Part shown: one piece after another, positions 38,601 through 45,937 of the stretch | Numbering within the stretch: position 1 is the stretch's first letter | Layout of the letters: each line of letters opens with the position of its first letter | From: QZLE01 sp033852075 | GTDB lineage: Bacteria; Pseudomonadota; Gammaproteobacteria; QZLD01 | Reading direction: 5' to 3' | DNA length: 64,000 nt | Assembly: GCA_033852075.1 (NCBI GenBank) | Contig: JAWSVC010000015.1 | Span: 186,001-250,000 of the forward strand | The notes under the pieces: model-generated | Database searches by the model: none | The model's input: only the letters and a program-made list of their open reading frames with translations | Told to the model about the DNA's origin: nothing | Translations under genes and position numbers: made by a program

Positions 38601-41600
38601 GTTAAGCAATACTAATGATTTACCAGCTAGAAAATTATAATCATGAGGCATTAAATCAGACATAAATTTGCCATCCATAGCTTCAGATGGAGCCCTGCCA
38701 AATAACATACTTTCCTGAAGCGCATCATCCTCCCATTTACCACCACCCTTGAAGCTTTTTTCCTTGGTTGTAGTCTTGCCAAACTCCAATGGTTTTATCA
38801 ACAAGCTTGGGCGTTTCAACATATTACCCGGATATTTATCAGCAAGTTTTCTTTCCATAATATATCGCAACTCATCACTAAGCCTTCTGCCAGAACTATA
38901 TTTAGCCATAGCATCATGTACAGCTGCTCCACCATTTGATGGATATGGATTTAAATTATATAAGTTTGATAAATCCTCATTAAAAAAGCGAGTACCCAAT
39001 ATATGAATTCGTGTATCTTTAGTGAAATTTTCAGTCTTAATTACAAGATCTTTTGAAAATAAGCCATTCTCATTCACTTCTGCAATTAATAAAGGTTTAT
39101 ACGGTTTATATTGCAGATATTGCTCCTTGGATAAAAGAAAACCATTATCAGCTATACCATCCTCTACCGTAATTGATACCTTGGTCGCACCATTACGCAA
39201 AATATATTTGCCAACATTTAGACCATTAATTGCAGCATACCCATCAGTAATAGAGATTTTTTTACTTAGATCCTTAAAATAATGCTCATCAACCAACTCA
39301 AATAGAGTTATAAATTTATTCTTATTAACAGGAAATACTAACCTTTCACCAACCTTTGCTGTTATGAAATCTGGAATATTGGCAACTTGCTTTTCCAAAG
39401 ACCACTTTCGATTAATTCCGGTAGAATCACTTACCTTAATTTGCTTGATATCTTTTAATTCACCAAGATTAATTTTGCCATTAACATCACTCTGCAAATT
39501 TGCCCTTATAGTTTTAGTAAAGTTCTCATTGGTAAATTCAAGATGTACAGAGTGATCAGCCAGGCTTTCGCCATTACGCCCTATAGTTTCGATTAAATAT
39601 TCATCACCAACTTTACGCAGATAAGCATCACCAATCTTACTTATATAAGAATCATAATTAATCGCCTCACCCGTTGTATAATTCAACTGTTCAGTCTTGT
39701 TAAGACTTATATTTTCAACACTGGCGCTAACCTTAATACCTAGCTTAGCCACACTAATTCCCTGAATAATAGAAAAAGGTATCTTTATATCTTTACCATT
39801 ATTAAATTTAAGATCTGAATAAACCTTTTTCTCAACAATCTCAGAACTATTATCTCCTAATTTTTCAAGGCTTATCTCTACCGATAGGTTCTTTAAGATA
39901 GAAGCATCTACAGGTCTTCCGTTTAATGAAAGTTGTGGACTAATAGCGATTTCGGTCGGATTAGATCTAATCAAAGCCTCTTTGTTATACAAAACAGCAG
40001 CTCTTAACTGATATCGTTCATGATCATGAAAAAACTTGTGTAGGCTTGATATGCCATTTGCAGAAATAACAATATCCTGCATTAAAGCTTTTTTTGTAAA
40101 TGGAATAATTATTCGGCCATTTTCATCGCTTGTATAATTATGTCCATCTAACCAGATAGAAGAATCTTTTATAAGTTTATTATTTTCATCATATACTCTG
40201 AAAAGATGACCCGATACTCCCTCTCTTTGGGTAAAGTTCAAACCTCCCTTACTAATTATTGCCCTGCTATTTATGCCATTGCCTACCAAGTCAATAACAT
40301 ATATTCCAGATTTTGCTGTCTGAGGAAGAGCTAAGGTGTAGTTATGTCTGATATGTGATGGTTTATCAAACTTTAATACAGACTGGTTATTTGCCTCCAA
40401 CCCCTCAAGATTTATTGATACTGCAACAGGTTTGGAAAACTTTTTATAATAATTTAGCGCATTTATCTCATATACATTCGCAACCAGCGTATCAATATTC
40501 TTAAGCGCAAGATTTAACTCAACACTATCGTTACTTTTATAGCTAACTTTATTTTGCGGAAGGATACGTAATTCTACCCTTTCATTAATTTCCTCATATT
40601 TGCTTGCAGGAAGTTGAGCAAACCACTTTTTCTTATCCCCAATACCGTTAAGTATTTTTATTTCCGCAAATACATTCTTTAAAAAGTTCTCTTCAAGATA
40701 CGGCAAAAATTCACCATAGCTATTTGCTTGTGCCAAGAATTGTTCTAAATAATCTTTTACAAGTTGATTATCATTATCAATACGATTAAAACCAGATTGA
40801 ATAGCTATAGAAGAATTAAACATCGCCATTTTTTTACTACGTGAGCTAAGATGAGACTGCTTGGCAAATACAGACATCCGCGGTATCTTCAAATATTCTA
40901 CGAATAACTTCTTATTATAATTTCCAACCTTCTGTTCAGACTTGAGAATATCATGTAACAGATGCAACTTAACTGAGTTATGTATATCTGGCAAAGTTAC
41001 TACAAACTTCCATACTTTTTTAAGTTTTTTTATTTTAGTTGCAGGATCTTTTTCATCTATAACCTCTTTCGGCATAATTCGTTGCATATATGCAGCAACA
41101 AAGTCATTGTTACTAGTTAGTCCCTTAACGCTCTTTATTAATGAATCCATTTGTGCAAGAGTAAGCTTTTCATGAATCAAGTAGGTACCAAAACCCTGGC
41201 TTCTTTTATCTTTTAATTCTCTTATTATTAACTGAACTAAATTGGGAAAATCAGGTGTATTAACACGTTTAAGTAGTTCTCTAACCTGCTGAATATCAAA
41301 TTTACTACTATCTAATTGATAAAGACCTTCATCAGTAAAATCAGACAACGTTGCGTTTCTTTTGGATAATATTTTTTTGGAGATTTGATCGGTTGAAATA
41401 GTATCCTGATCGAGACTGGAAGAATAATTCCTTTGCTTTACCCCACTTTTTTTAAAATGATTATATCTAAGCCCTAACTTCTTAGTTAAATATTCAATGG
41501 TTTCAGAAGGATCTTTATCATACATCAAAAGAGCTTGACGATTTTTAAGGTTTATAAAACGCTCTGATCTTAACCCTGAGTTATCTTTATTATGTTCCCA

Positions 41601-41861
41601 CTCATATAGCATACGAGCAGAATTTTTCAGTTGCCCTTTATTCTGAAAATATAACGCATGATAGAAATAATACTCTTCGCTACCTGGTACTAAGGAAGAT
41701 AAAACATTAGTTTTATCTTCTGCAAATACAAAATTTTCAGCAACATCAATTTCGTTATTATTTTTTCCAGCATTCTGAAACTGTCTTGCACTTACAGAAG
41801 AAATAGAGACAAATAAAATCAATGCAAAAAAAGATACGGAAAATCCATTTAAACGAAACAT
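35622..41861 (-). CDS. Large secreted alpha-2-macroglobulin-like (MG-domain) protein, no thioester seen
   Basis: A 2079-aa protein with a signal peptide (about 1-25, ending SVSA). The first 430 residues are helical. From about 435 there are Ig-like macroglobulin-type domains: the pattern SVELNLALKNIDTLVANV then YEINALNYYKKF, and SGIYVIDLVGNGINSRA, resemble MG domains of bacterial alpha-2-macroglobulin relatives. A basic region around residue 1000 (YIMERKLADKYPGN) and a helical bundle around 1150-1350 may correspond to the bait and alpha-alpha parts. I see no CGEQ-type thioester. Long beta-rich and helical parts follow to the C-terminus. It may trap proteases or serve as periplasmic scaffold; its neighbours are two secreted proteases, but on the other strand. 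The exact family is uncertain. Confidence 0.65.
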   Translation of the reverse strand: MFRLNGFSVSFFALILFVSISSVSARQFQNAGKNNNEIDVAENFVFAEDKTNVLSSLVPGSEEYYFYHALYFQNKGQLKNSARMLYEWEHNKDNSGLRSERFINLKNRQALLMYDKDPSETIEYLTKKLGLRYNHFKKSGVKQRNYSSSLDQDTISTDQISKKILSKRNATLSDFTDEGLYQLDSSKFDIQQVRELLKRVNTPDFPNLVQLIIRELKDKRSQGFGTYLIHEKLTLAQMDSLIKSVKGLTSNNDFVAAYMQRIMPKEVIDEKDPATKIKKLKKVWKFVVTLPDIHNSVKLHLLHDILKSEQKVGNYNKKLFVEYLKIPRMSVFAKQSHLSSRSKKMAMFNSSIAIQSGFNRIDNDNQLVKDYLEQFLAQANSYGEFLPYLEENFLKNVFAEIKILNGIGDKKKWFAQLPASKYEEINERVELRILPQNKVSYKSNDSVELNLALKNIDTLVANVYEINALNYYKKFSKPVAVSINLEGLEANNQSVLKFDKPSHIRHNYTLALPQTAKSGIYVIDLVGNGINSRAIISKGGLNFTQREGVSGHLFRVYDENNKLIKDSSIWLDGHNYTSDENGRIIIPFTKKALMQDIVISANGISSLHKFFHDHERYQLRAAVLYNKEALIRSNPTEIAISPQLSLNGRPVDASILKNLSVEISLEKLGDNSSEIVEKKVYSDLKFNNGKDIKIPFSIIQGISVAKLGIKVSASVENISLNKTEQLNYTTGEAINYDSYISKIGDAYLRKVGDEYLIETIGRNGESLADHSVHLEFTNENFTKTIRANLQSDVNGKINLGELKDIKQIKVSDSTGINRKWSLEKQVANIPDFITAKVGERLVFPVNKNKFITLFELVDEHYFKDLSKKISITDGYAAINGLNVGKYILRNGATKVSITVEDGIADNGFLLSKEQYLQYKPYKPLLIAEVNENGLFSKDLVIKTENFTKDTRIHILGTRFFNEDLSNLYNLNPYPSNGGAAVHDAMAKYSSGRRLSDELRYIMERKLADKYPGNMLKRPSLLIKPLEFGKTTTKEKSFKGGGKWEDDALQESMLFGRAPSEAMDGKFMSDLMPHDYNFLAGKSLVLLNLIPDENGEVRIDLAKLNGNQHIAVIATGGSDIAYAYYDREETDPAYKDIRQKKLFATNDHYRQENSIQVFNDLKTFKADNKGITDYEIYSSVADVYALYKAINGDNGLDKFRFLLQWQDLSEAEKQHKYSRYASHELNFYLYQRDKDFFDSKIKPVISNKLKKDFIDDWLLHNDLSKYVVESEYSRLNVIEKALLAKRVKWQKDAVLSDLTDAINSKEADLYKQDMLFDIALTGGVDASQDTIVSGDAMDEIVEEEFDSKRKSMPRMRAMAAPPKLMKQNFIQPQVLAESSDKDFEARKRHEIEQFYTAPDKTKSWVEQRYYGVLPNELNFNYIELSKFWIDYVKSNKDKVLSKNLAFPTNNLTEMLFALAVLDLPINEAKSSNGISKQGKGVVFARLQYKENNPEQNDSILLGQNIFPKDQRYKYINNIKQENFLEDGFVKGKIYGMQTVITNTTSLQDTQELFIQIPQGAIPVANGFYTKSIKVRLDPFATQTIENFFYFPKSGNFSLYPAHAFDRVGLVSFAKTKNLTVNENAVIADKDSWDYISQNGTEEQQIEFIKKNNVKRIDLNKIAYKYKNKQFFLKLLKVLKDKHHYDSTFWSYSVKHNIPEEIANYLHVGGFAQKCGDYLNSSLIKIHAESDGSYLHKEFWPLINKRAFQFGNKRYIENKDLLDQYNSLMQLLSYKGEISDYDSLVISYYLLLQDRLADAEKWFAKVDKKKVFQKMPYDYMAAYLSFYKADVKHAYSIAERYLDYPVEHWRDNFTDIINQAKQINQTEVRQAYSVDSLKDRERQMFSFASDDSAIDIMTGGESVQVRMQNLQKCKLNFYTMDLEVLFSRKPFAMQLSDQFALIKPNVTLDVYNDVKKDMIEVAIPDQLKGQSLLVEAVGGGAIDSVSYYPNTLITHINDKYGIARIASTKDNKALSSVYIKVYARFKNGEIKFYKDGYTDLRGMFDYLSQNDDDLELIERFSILILSEDNGALIKEVDPPKI

Positions 41862-42296
41862 AAATTTTTACTCCAAAAAATAGACACCTGAATTGAGATT
41901 CGACCATCATCCATAAAACTATAAATTTCATTTCAAATTCAGTTTGTTAACGCGCAATTAAAATTATAGGCCATTTGAAGATTTTTGTATGAACAAAAAG
42001 AAAAACATGTTTTCAAAAAGGCACTTACCAATTTTAACGATGACTACAATAGAGACAAAAGAAAAGATATTAAGTTTCAAAATATGAATTAATTGAATTA
42101 GCAATAAAAATTATCGTATTATATTGCGCGAAAGCTTTACGTATTAACTATTGCAGCAATTTTTTACTTTATATAAAAAGGGATTTTTTTGAATAAGGAA
42201 TTTAACGTAATTACACCAAATATAAAGATTCTGAATTTTAAAACCCCGCAATATTGCTGAAAAGACGACCAAAGGTCACTACCAGGAGAAGAATTA
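41862..42296. other. Divergent promoter region
   Basis: 435 AT-rich bases between the divergent macroglobulin-like gene and the CoA-transferase gene. It contains the promoter listed separately; no gene or repeat was recognised in the rest. Confidence 0.5.
42093..42122 (+). promoter_or_regulatory. Likely promoter of the CoA-transferase gene
   Basis: TTGAAT, 18 bases, TATTAT. A start near 42129 would leave a leader of about 165 bases before the ATG. Prediction only. Confidence 0.45.
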
Positions 42297-43631
42297 ATGA
42301 ATTCTGAGAATAAATTTAAGAAAAAGCTTATTTCCGTTGATGATACCCTCGGAATGATCCAATCTAACTTCAGCCTTGTATCAGCAATGGCCGCGTCAGA
42401 ACCAACAGGAATATGCTCCAGACTTCATGAAATTGCAGGTAATGTACAAGACGTTTCGATTTGCACATGTCTGCCAATGCAACCTTATAAGTGGTATATG
42501 GAACCAGAAATGAAAGGCCACTTCTTCCATGAAGGATGGTTTTATGGTCCTGCGATTAGAAAAGCTCATAAAGAAGCAGGAACATGTTCTTTTATCCCTA
42601 ATCACCTACATCAAGCTGGCACAGATCGCTTACAAAATCACAAGCCAAATATTTTCATGGGCACATGTACTAAACCGGATCGTTTTGGTTATGTTTCTCT
42701 TTCTCTAGGTGTAACCTATGAAAGACTTATGATTGAAGCTGCTGATACAGTAATTCTTGAAGTCAACGAAAACATGCCAAGAACATATGGAGATACCATT
42801 GTTCACTTAGATGAGATTGATTATTTAATTGATAACACTGCTCCGATTCCAGAATTAGGCGAAGTACCAATTTCAGATAAAGATCGCATGATCGGTCGCT
42901 ACATTGCAGATCTAATTGAAGACGGTTCTACAATCCAGCTTGGTATTGGTGGTATTCCAAACGCCGTTGCTGCTGAACTTATGCATAAGAAAAATCTTTC
43001 TATCCATACTGAAATGTTCACAGATGGAATGGTAGACCTATATGAAGCTGGTGTAATTAGCACAGTTCCTCGAAGTGTTCGTGAAAAAATCCTTACTGGA
43101 AAAATGGTAGCAACTTTTGCTCTTGGCACTAAGAAGCTATACGACTTCCTACACGAAAATCCTGCAATTGCATTAATGAATGGTGACTGGGTAAATGATC
43201 CTTTTGTAATAGCCAGAAACTATAAACAAGTTTCAATCAACACCTGCCTTGAAATAGATCTAACCGGTCAGGTTTGCTCTGAAAGTATTGGCCCTACTCA
43301 ATTCAGTGGAACAGGAGGTCAGGCAGACACTGCAATTGGCGCACAAAAATCAGAAGGTGGTAAATCATTTATTGCTCTTTACTCAACTGCAAGCGTTAAA
43401 CAAGCCGATGGCACTAGAAAAACTGTTTCTAAAATCGCTCCTCACCTTGCATTAGGTGCGGCAGTAACATTACACAGATCTAACATCGACCATGTTGTTA
43501 CTGAATACGGTGTCGCCAAATTAAAAGGCGTTTCAATCCAAGAAAGAGCAAAGCGCCTTATTTCCATTGCTCATCCTGACTTTAGAGATTGGCTGGAAGA
43601 AGAAGCTAAAAAAGTTGGATTTATTGTTTAA
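42297..43631 (+). CDS. Acetyl-CoA hydrolase/CoA-transferase family enzyme (butyrate- or 4-hydroxybutyrate:acetate CoA-transferase type)
   Basis: A 444-aa cytosolic enzyme of the family that includes 4-hydroxybutyrate and butyrate:acetate CoA-transferases. The motif IHTEMFTDGMVDL places the predicted catalytic Glu at residue 239, matching the catalytic Glu238 of the clostridial 4-hydroxybutyrate enzyme. Glycine-rich QLGIGGIPNAV and SGTGGQADT are CoA-binding landmarks. It would move CoA between acetate and a short acyl group through a glutamyl-CoA intermediate. A strong ribosome site (AGGAG) precedes the ATG, and a terminator follows, so it is monocistronic. With pduL in the same window it points to active acetate/short-chain acyl-CoA exchange. 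The true acyl substrate is open. Confidence 0.88.
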   Translation: MNSENKFKKKLISVDDTLGMIQSNFSLVSAMAASEPTGICSRLHEIAGNVQDVSICTCLPMQPYKWYMEPEMKGHFFHEGWFYGPAIRKAHKEAGTCSFIPNHLHQAGTDRLQNHKPNIFMGTCTKPDRFGYVSLSLGVTYERLMIEAADTVILEVNENMPRTYGDTIVHLDEIDYLIDNTAPIPELGEVPISDKDRMIGRYIADLIEDGSTIQLGIGGIPNAVAAELMHKKNLSIHTEMFTDGMVDLYEAGVISTVPRSVREKILTGKMVATFALGTKKLYDFLHENPAIALMNGDWVNDPFVIARNYKQVSINTCLEIDLTGQVCSESIGPTQFSGTGGQADTAIGAQKSEGGKSFIALYSTASVKQADGTRKTVSKIAPHLALGAAVTLHRSNIDHVVTEYGVAKLKGVSIQERAKRLISIAHPDFRDWLEEEAKKVGFIV

Positions 43632-43647
43632 TTAATCCACAGGTTTT

Positions 43648-43680
43648 AAAAACGGCTCTTCGGAGCCGTTTTTGTTTTTC
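43648..43680 (+). terminator. Intrinsic terminator of the CoA-transferase gene
   Basis: An 11-bp stem closed by a TTCG tetraloop (AAAAACGGCTC and complement), followed by a T-rich run. Confidence 0.95.
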
Positions 43681-43724
43681 TGGATTGTTCCCCCATCTTT
43701 TAAAGAAAGAAATAAAGCAATGAT

Positions 43725-43750
43725 TGGATACCGGCCTACACCGGTATGAT
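43725..43750. repeat. REP-type palindrome
   Basis: TACCGG and CCGGTA (43729-43734, 43741-43746) form a hairpin around CCTACA. The surrounding sequence resembles a REP-type extragenic palindrome common in proteobacteria. Confidence 0.6.
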
Positions 43751-43754
43751 GATA

Positions 43755-43898
43755 AACACAGAATTTGGACAAATAGATAATACGTTATTCATAGTATATT
43801 TGTTCAAAGACAAGGCAAAGCAAGAAATTATAAAGAAGTGCACTTATAGTGCATGACTGCATAATTTACGAAGCTTTAACACAGTATTTGGACAAATA
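43755..43898. repeat. Element bounded by 21-base direct repeats
   Basis: The 21-base sequence AACACAGAATTTGGACAAATA at 43755-43775 recurs at 43878-43898 with one mismatch. Between them are about 100 bases with a perfect TGCACT/AGTGCA hairpin (43839-43853). The second copy ends three bases before the ATG of the NadD-like gene and supplies the nearest purine-rich GGACA, so it may act in that gene's translation. It may be an interspersed repeat; this was not searched. Confidence 0.6.
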
Positions 43899-43901
43899 AA
43901 C

Positions 43902-44480
43902 ATGAATAAAATAGCAGTATTCGGCTCAGCCTTTAACCCCCCCCACCGTGGGCACATGGACGTTATCGACCAATTAAAGCCAAAATTTGATAAGATACTT
44001 TTGGTACCAAGTGCCGCACACGCTTTTGGCAAAACCCCCCTTGATATTGAATGCAGAACCAAAATGCTCGAATTAATTTTGAGCGACTATTTTGCAAACG
44101 ATAGTAAAGTTGAATTATCGCTTATTGAGTTCGATATGTTAGACAATGCAAACGAAGACAAACCTGTATACAGCTATGACCTTCTGCAGCATCTTAATAG
44201 TTTAAACCTTGCCGACTACCATCTGGTTATAGGTCCGGATAATGCTGTCCCAGAAACTTGGCAAAAATTCTATAAACATAAAGAGATCGAAAGCGAGTTT
44301 GGCCTTACCATTGTAGATGAGCGCCGCAAGATACGTAGCACAGAAATAAGAGAGCTTCTTACATCTATTTCAGAAGACAAAACCAAACGCAGCCTTCACA
44401 ATAAGTTAGAAAATTTTGTGGGTAAAAGTTTGTGCAAGTTTATTATCGAAAATATAGACTCTATACTTGAGCAAATGTAA
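43902..44480 (+). CDS. NadD-like nucleotidyltransferase
   Basis: A 192-aa cytidylyltransferase-fold protein. The nucleotide-binding motif GSAFNPPHRGH is at residues 8-18, and the second signature appears as IRSTEIRE near residue 146 (usually ISSTxIR). These are the marks of nicotinate-nucleotide adenylyltransferase, which makes NaAD from NaMN and ATP. The usual nadD neighbours (rsfS, rlmH, holA) are absent, and the protein is a little short, so it may be a second, specialised paralogue. It is followed after 24 bases by the hydroxyisobutyryl-CoA hydrolase-like gene, probably as one transcript. Its start lies immediately after a repeat element. Confidence 0.75.
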   Translation: MNKIAVFGSAFNPPHRGHMDVIDQLKPKFDKILLVPSAAHAFGKTPLDIECRTKMLELILSDYFANDSKVELSLIEFDMLDNANEDKPVYSYDLLQHLNSLNLADYHLVIGPDNAVPETWQKFYKHKEIESEFGLTIVDERRKIRSTEIRELLTSISEDKTKRSLHNKLENFVGKSLCKFIIENIDSILEQM

Positions 44481-44504
44481 TTTTATTAAAGCAAAGGTAG
44501 CATA

Positions 44505-45620
44505 ATGGAACAACTTGTAATCGTTGACGAATTAACCTCCGCCAGCGATAAAAAAATCGCTTATCTAACAATAAACCGACCTTCTCGCTTAAATGTACTG
44601 TCTCTCGCAGTAATTAAGGAACTTAGGTTTGCTCTTGAATCAATTGAGAATAATGATGAAATTGCAGCTGTAATTCTTGATGGTGCCGGTGAAAAAGCAT
44701 TTTGTGCTGGTGGAGATGTCACTGAAATTGTTTCATTTGTTCAATCAGCACAACAATATCAGTTAAATCCTGCAAGTGAATATTTTATCAATGAATATAG
44801 TGTCGATTACAAGATTCACACCTATAAAAAACCGATAATAATTTGGGGAGATGGAATTGTAATGGGTGGAGGCATGGGGCTAATGCAAGGTGGCAGTCAC
44901 CGCATTGTTACTGAAAGATCAATGTTAGCAATGCCAGAAATCACTATTGGACTGTTCCCAGATGTAGGAGGAACATGGTTTCTTAACAAAATGCCAGATA
45001 AAACCGGAATATTTGCAGGCCTTACCGGACTTAGAATGAATGCAGCAGATGCTATTTTATGCAACTTAGCAGATCACGCCCTTCTATCGACTACCAAACC
45101 TCATCTAATTAATGGATTAACAGAGCTGAATCTTGGTAATGACACTAAGCTCAACAACAACCTAATTACAGACTTATTAGAAAGCATGTCTGGCCAACAC
45201 CCTAAACTACAAATTTCGGAAATCGAGGCTCACTTTGAGCTAATTGAAAAAATCATTGAACCTAATAACCATGTCGACTCTTACCATAAAATTATTGAGG
45301 AACAAGAACACAGCTTATGGATGCAAAATGCTGTTAACCCAATGGTAAAAGGGTCCCCAACATCGTTTGCGGTTATCTTTGAACAGTTAGACCCAAAGCA
45401 TAACCTTTCCCTTAAAAGAGTGTTTATGAAAGAGCTTGATATGGCCGTAAACATGACCGTACACAGTGATTTTGCTGAAGGTGTACGTGCTTTATTAGTT
45501 GAAAAAGATAACAACCCAAAATGGTCACCAACTGATTTAAGCGAAGTTAAGCAGTCTGTTGTTGATGGAATTTTTGCTTCACCATGGAGTGAAGACGATC
45601 ACCCATTGCGGGATTTATAA
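44505..45620 (+). CDS. Enoyl-CoA hydratase/isomerase family, 3-hydroxyisobutyryl-CoA hydrolase-like
   Basis: A 371-aa crotonase-fold protein of the 3-hydroxyisobutyryl-CoA hydrolase group. Visible landmarks: INRPSRLNVLS at the start, FCAGGDVTEI for the first oxyanion strand, GIVMGGGMGL for the second, and MPEITIGLFPDVGGTWFLN with the predicted catalytic Glu. The C-terminal EGVRALLVEKDNNPKWSP is typical of this group and not of simple enoyl-CoA hydratases. The reaction would release 3-hydroxyisobutyrate in valine breakdown, although some members work on other hydroxyacyl-CoAs. Other valine genes are not nearby. AAAGG serves as ribosome site. It ends next to a large inverted-repeat element. Confidence 0.85.
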   Translation: MEQLVIVDELTSASDKKIAYLTINRPSRLNVLSLAVIKELRFALESIENNDEIAAVILDGAGEKAFCAGGDVTEIVSFVQSAQQYQLNPASEYFINEYSVDYKIHTYKKPIIIWGDGIVMGGGMGLMQGGSHRIVTERSMLAMPEITIGLFPDVGGTWFLNKMPDKTGIFAGLTGLRMNAADAILCNLADHALLSTTKPHLINGLTELNLGNDTKLNNNLITDLLESMSGQHPKLQISEIEAHFELIEKIIEPNNHVDSYHKIIEEQEHSLWMQNAVNPMVKGSPTSFAVIFEQLDPKHNLSLKRVFMKELDMAVNMTVHSDFAEGVRALLVEKDNNPKWSPTDLSEVKQSVVDGIFASPWSEDDHPLRDL

Positions 45621-45630
45621 CCCCTAACTA

Positions 45631-45896
45631 CGTCATCCCGGCGAAGGCCCACTACTGTCCGGGGAAATAATTTAATAGAATCAAGATGGCTGAGCGTAGC
45701 CGAAGTCTCATTGATTTTATTGAATTTTTCTTGGCCCTTCGGCCTTGGTTTATCCTGAGCGTAGTCGAAGGGCTCAGGGAACTTGAAAAATTTAAGTCTA
45801 AAATCACCTGTTTCATTCAGAAACCTTGCTACGCATGGCTTTCCAAAGACAGGTAATATTTTCCCCGGACAGTAGTGGGCCTTCGCCGGGATGACG
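45631..45896. mobile_element. 266-bp MITE/REP-like element with perfect 35-bp terminal inverted repeats
   Basis: The left end (45631-45665, beginning CGTCATCCCGGCGAAGGCCC) is the exact reverse complement of the right end (45862-45896). The interior contains two related short palindromes with GAGCGTAGYCGAAG cores and a GGCCCTTCGGCC palindrome. It has no open reading frame and fills the gap between two convergent genes. The GTCATCCCGGCGAAGG core is a familiar extragenic repeat type. The whole could fold into one long hairpin and may also terminate transcription from both sides. Confidence 0.85.
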
Positions 45897-45937
45897 ATAC
45901 TTTTGTTTTTTGCTCTAAATACAGGTTTATCAATATA

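Noticed and set aside
35622..41861. Thioester-containing alpha-2-macroglobulin
   Set aside because: No CGEQ or CLEQ motif could be found in the protein.
43755..43898. CRISPR-like repeat pair
   Set aside because: There are only two copies 100 bases apart, no further spacers and no cas genes.
45631..45896. Insertion sequence
   Set aside because: No transposase frame fits in 266 bp; listed as a non-autonomous or REP-like element.
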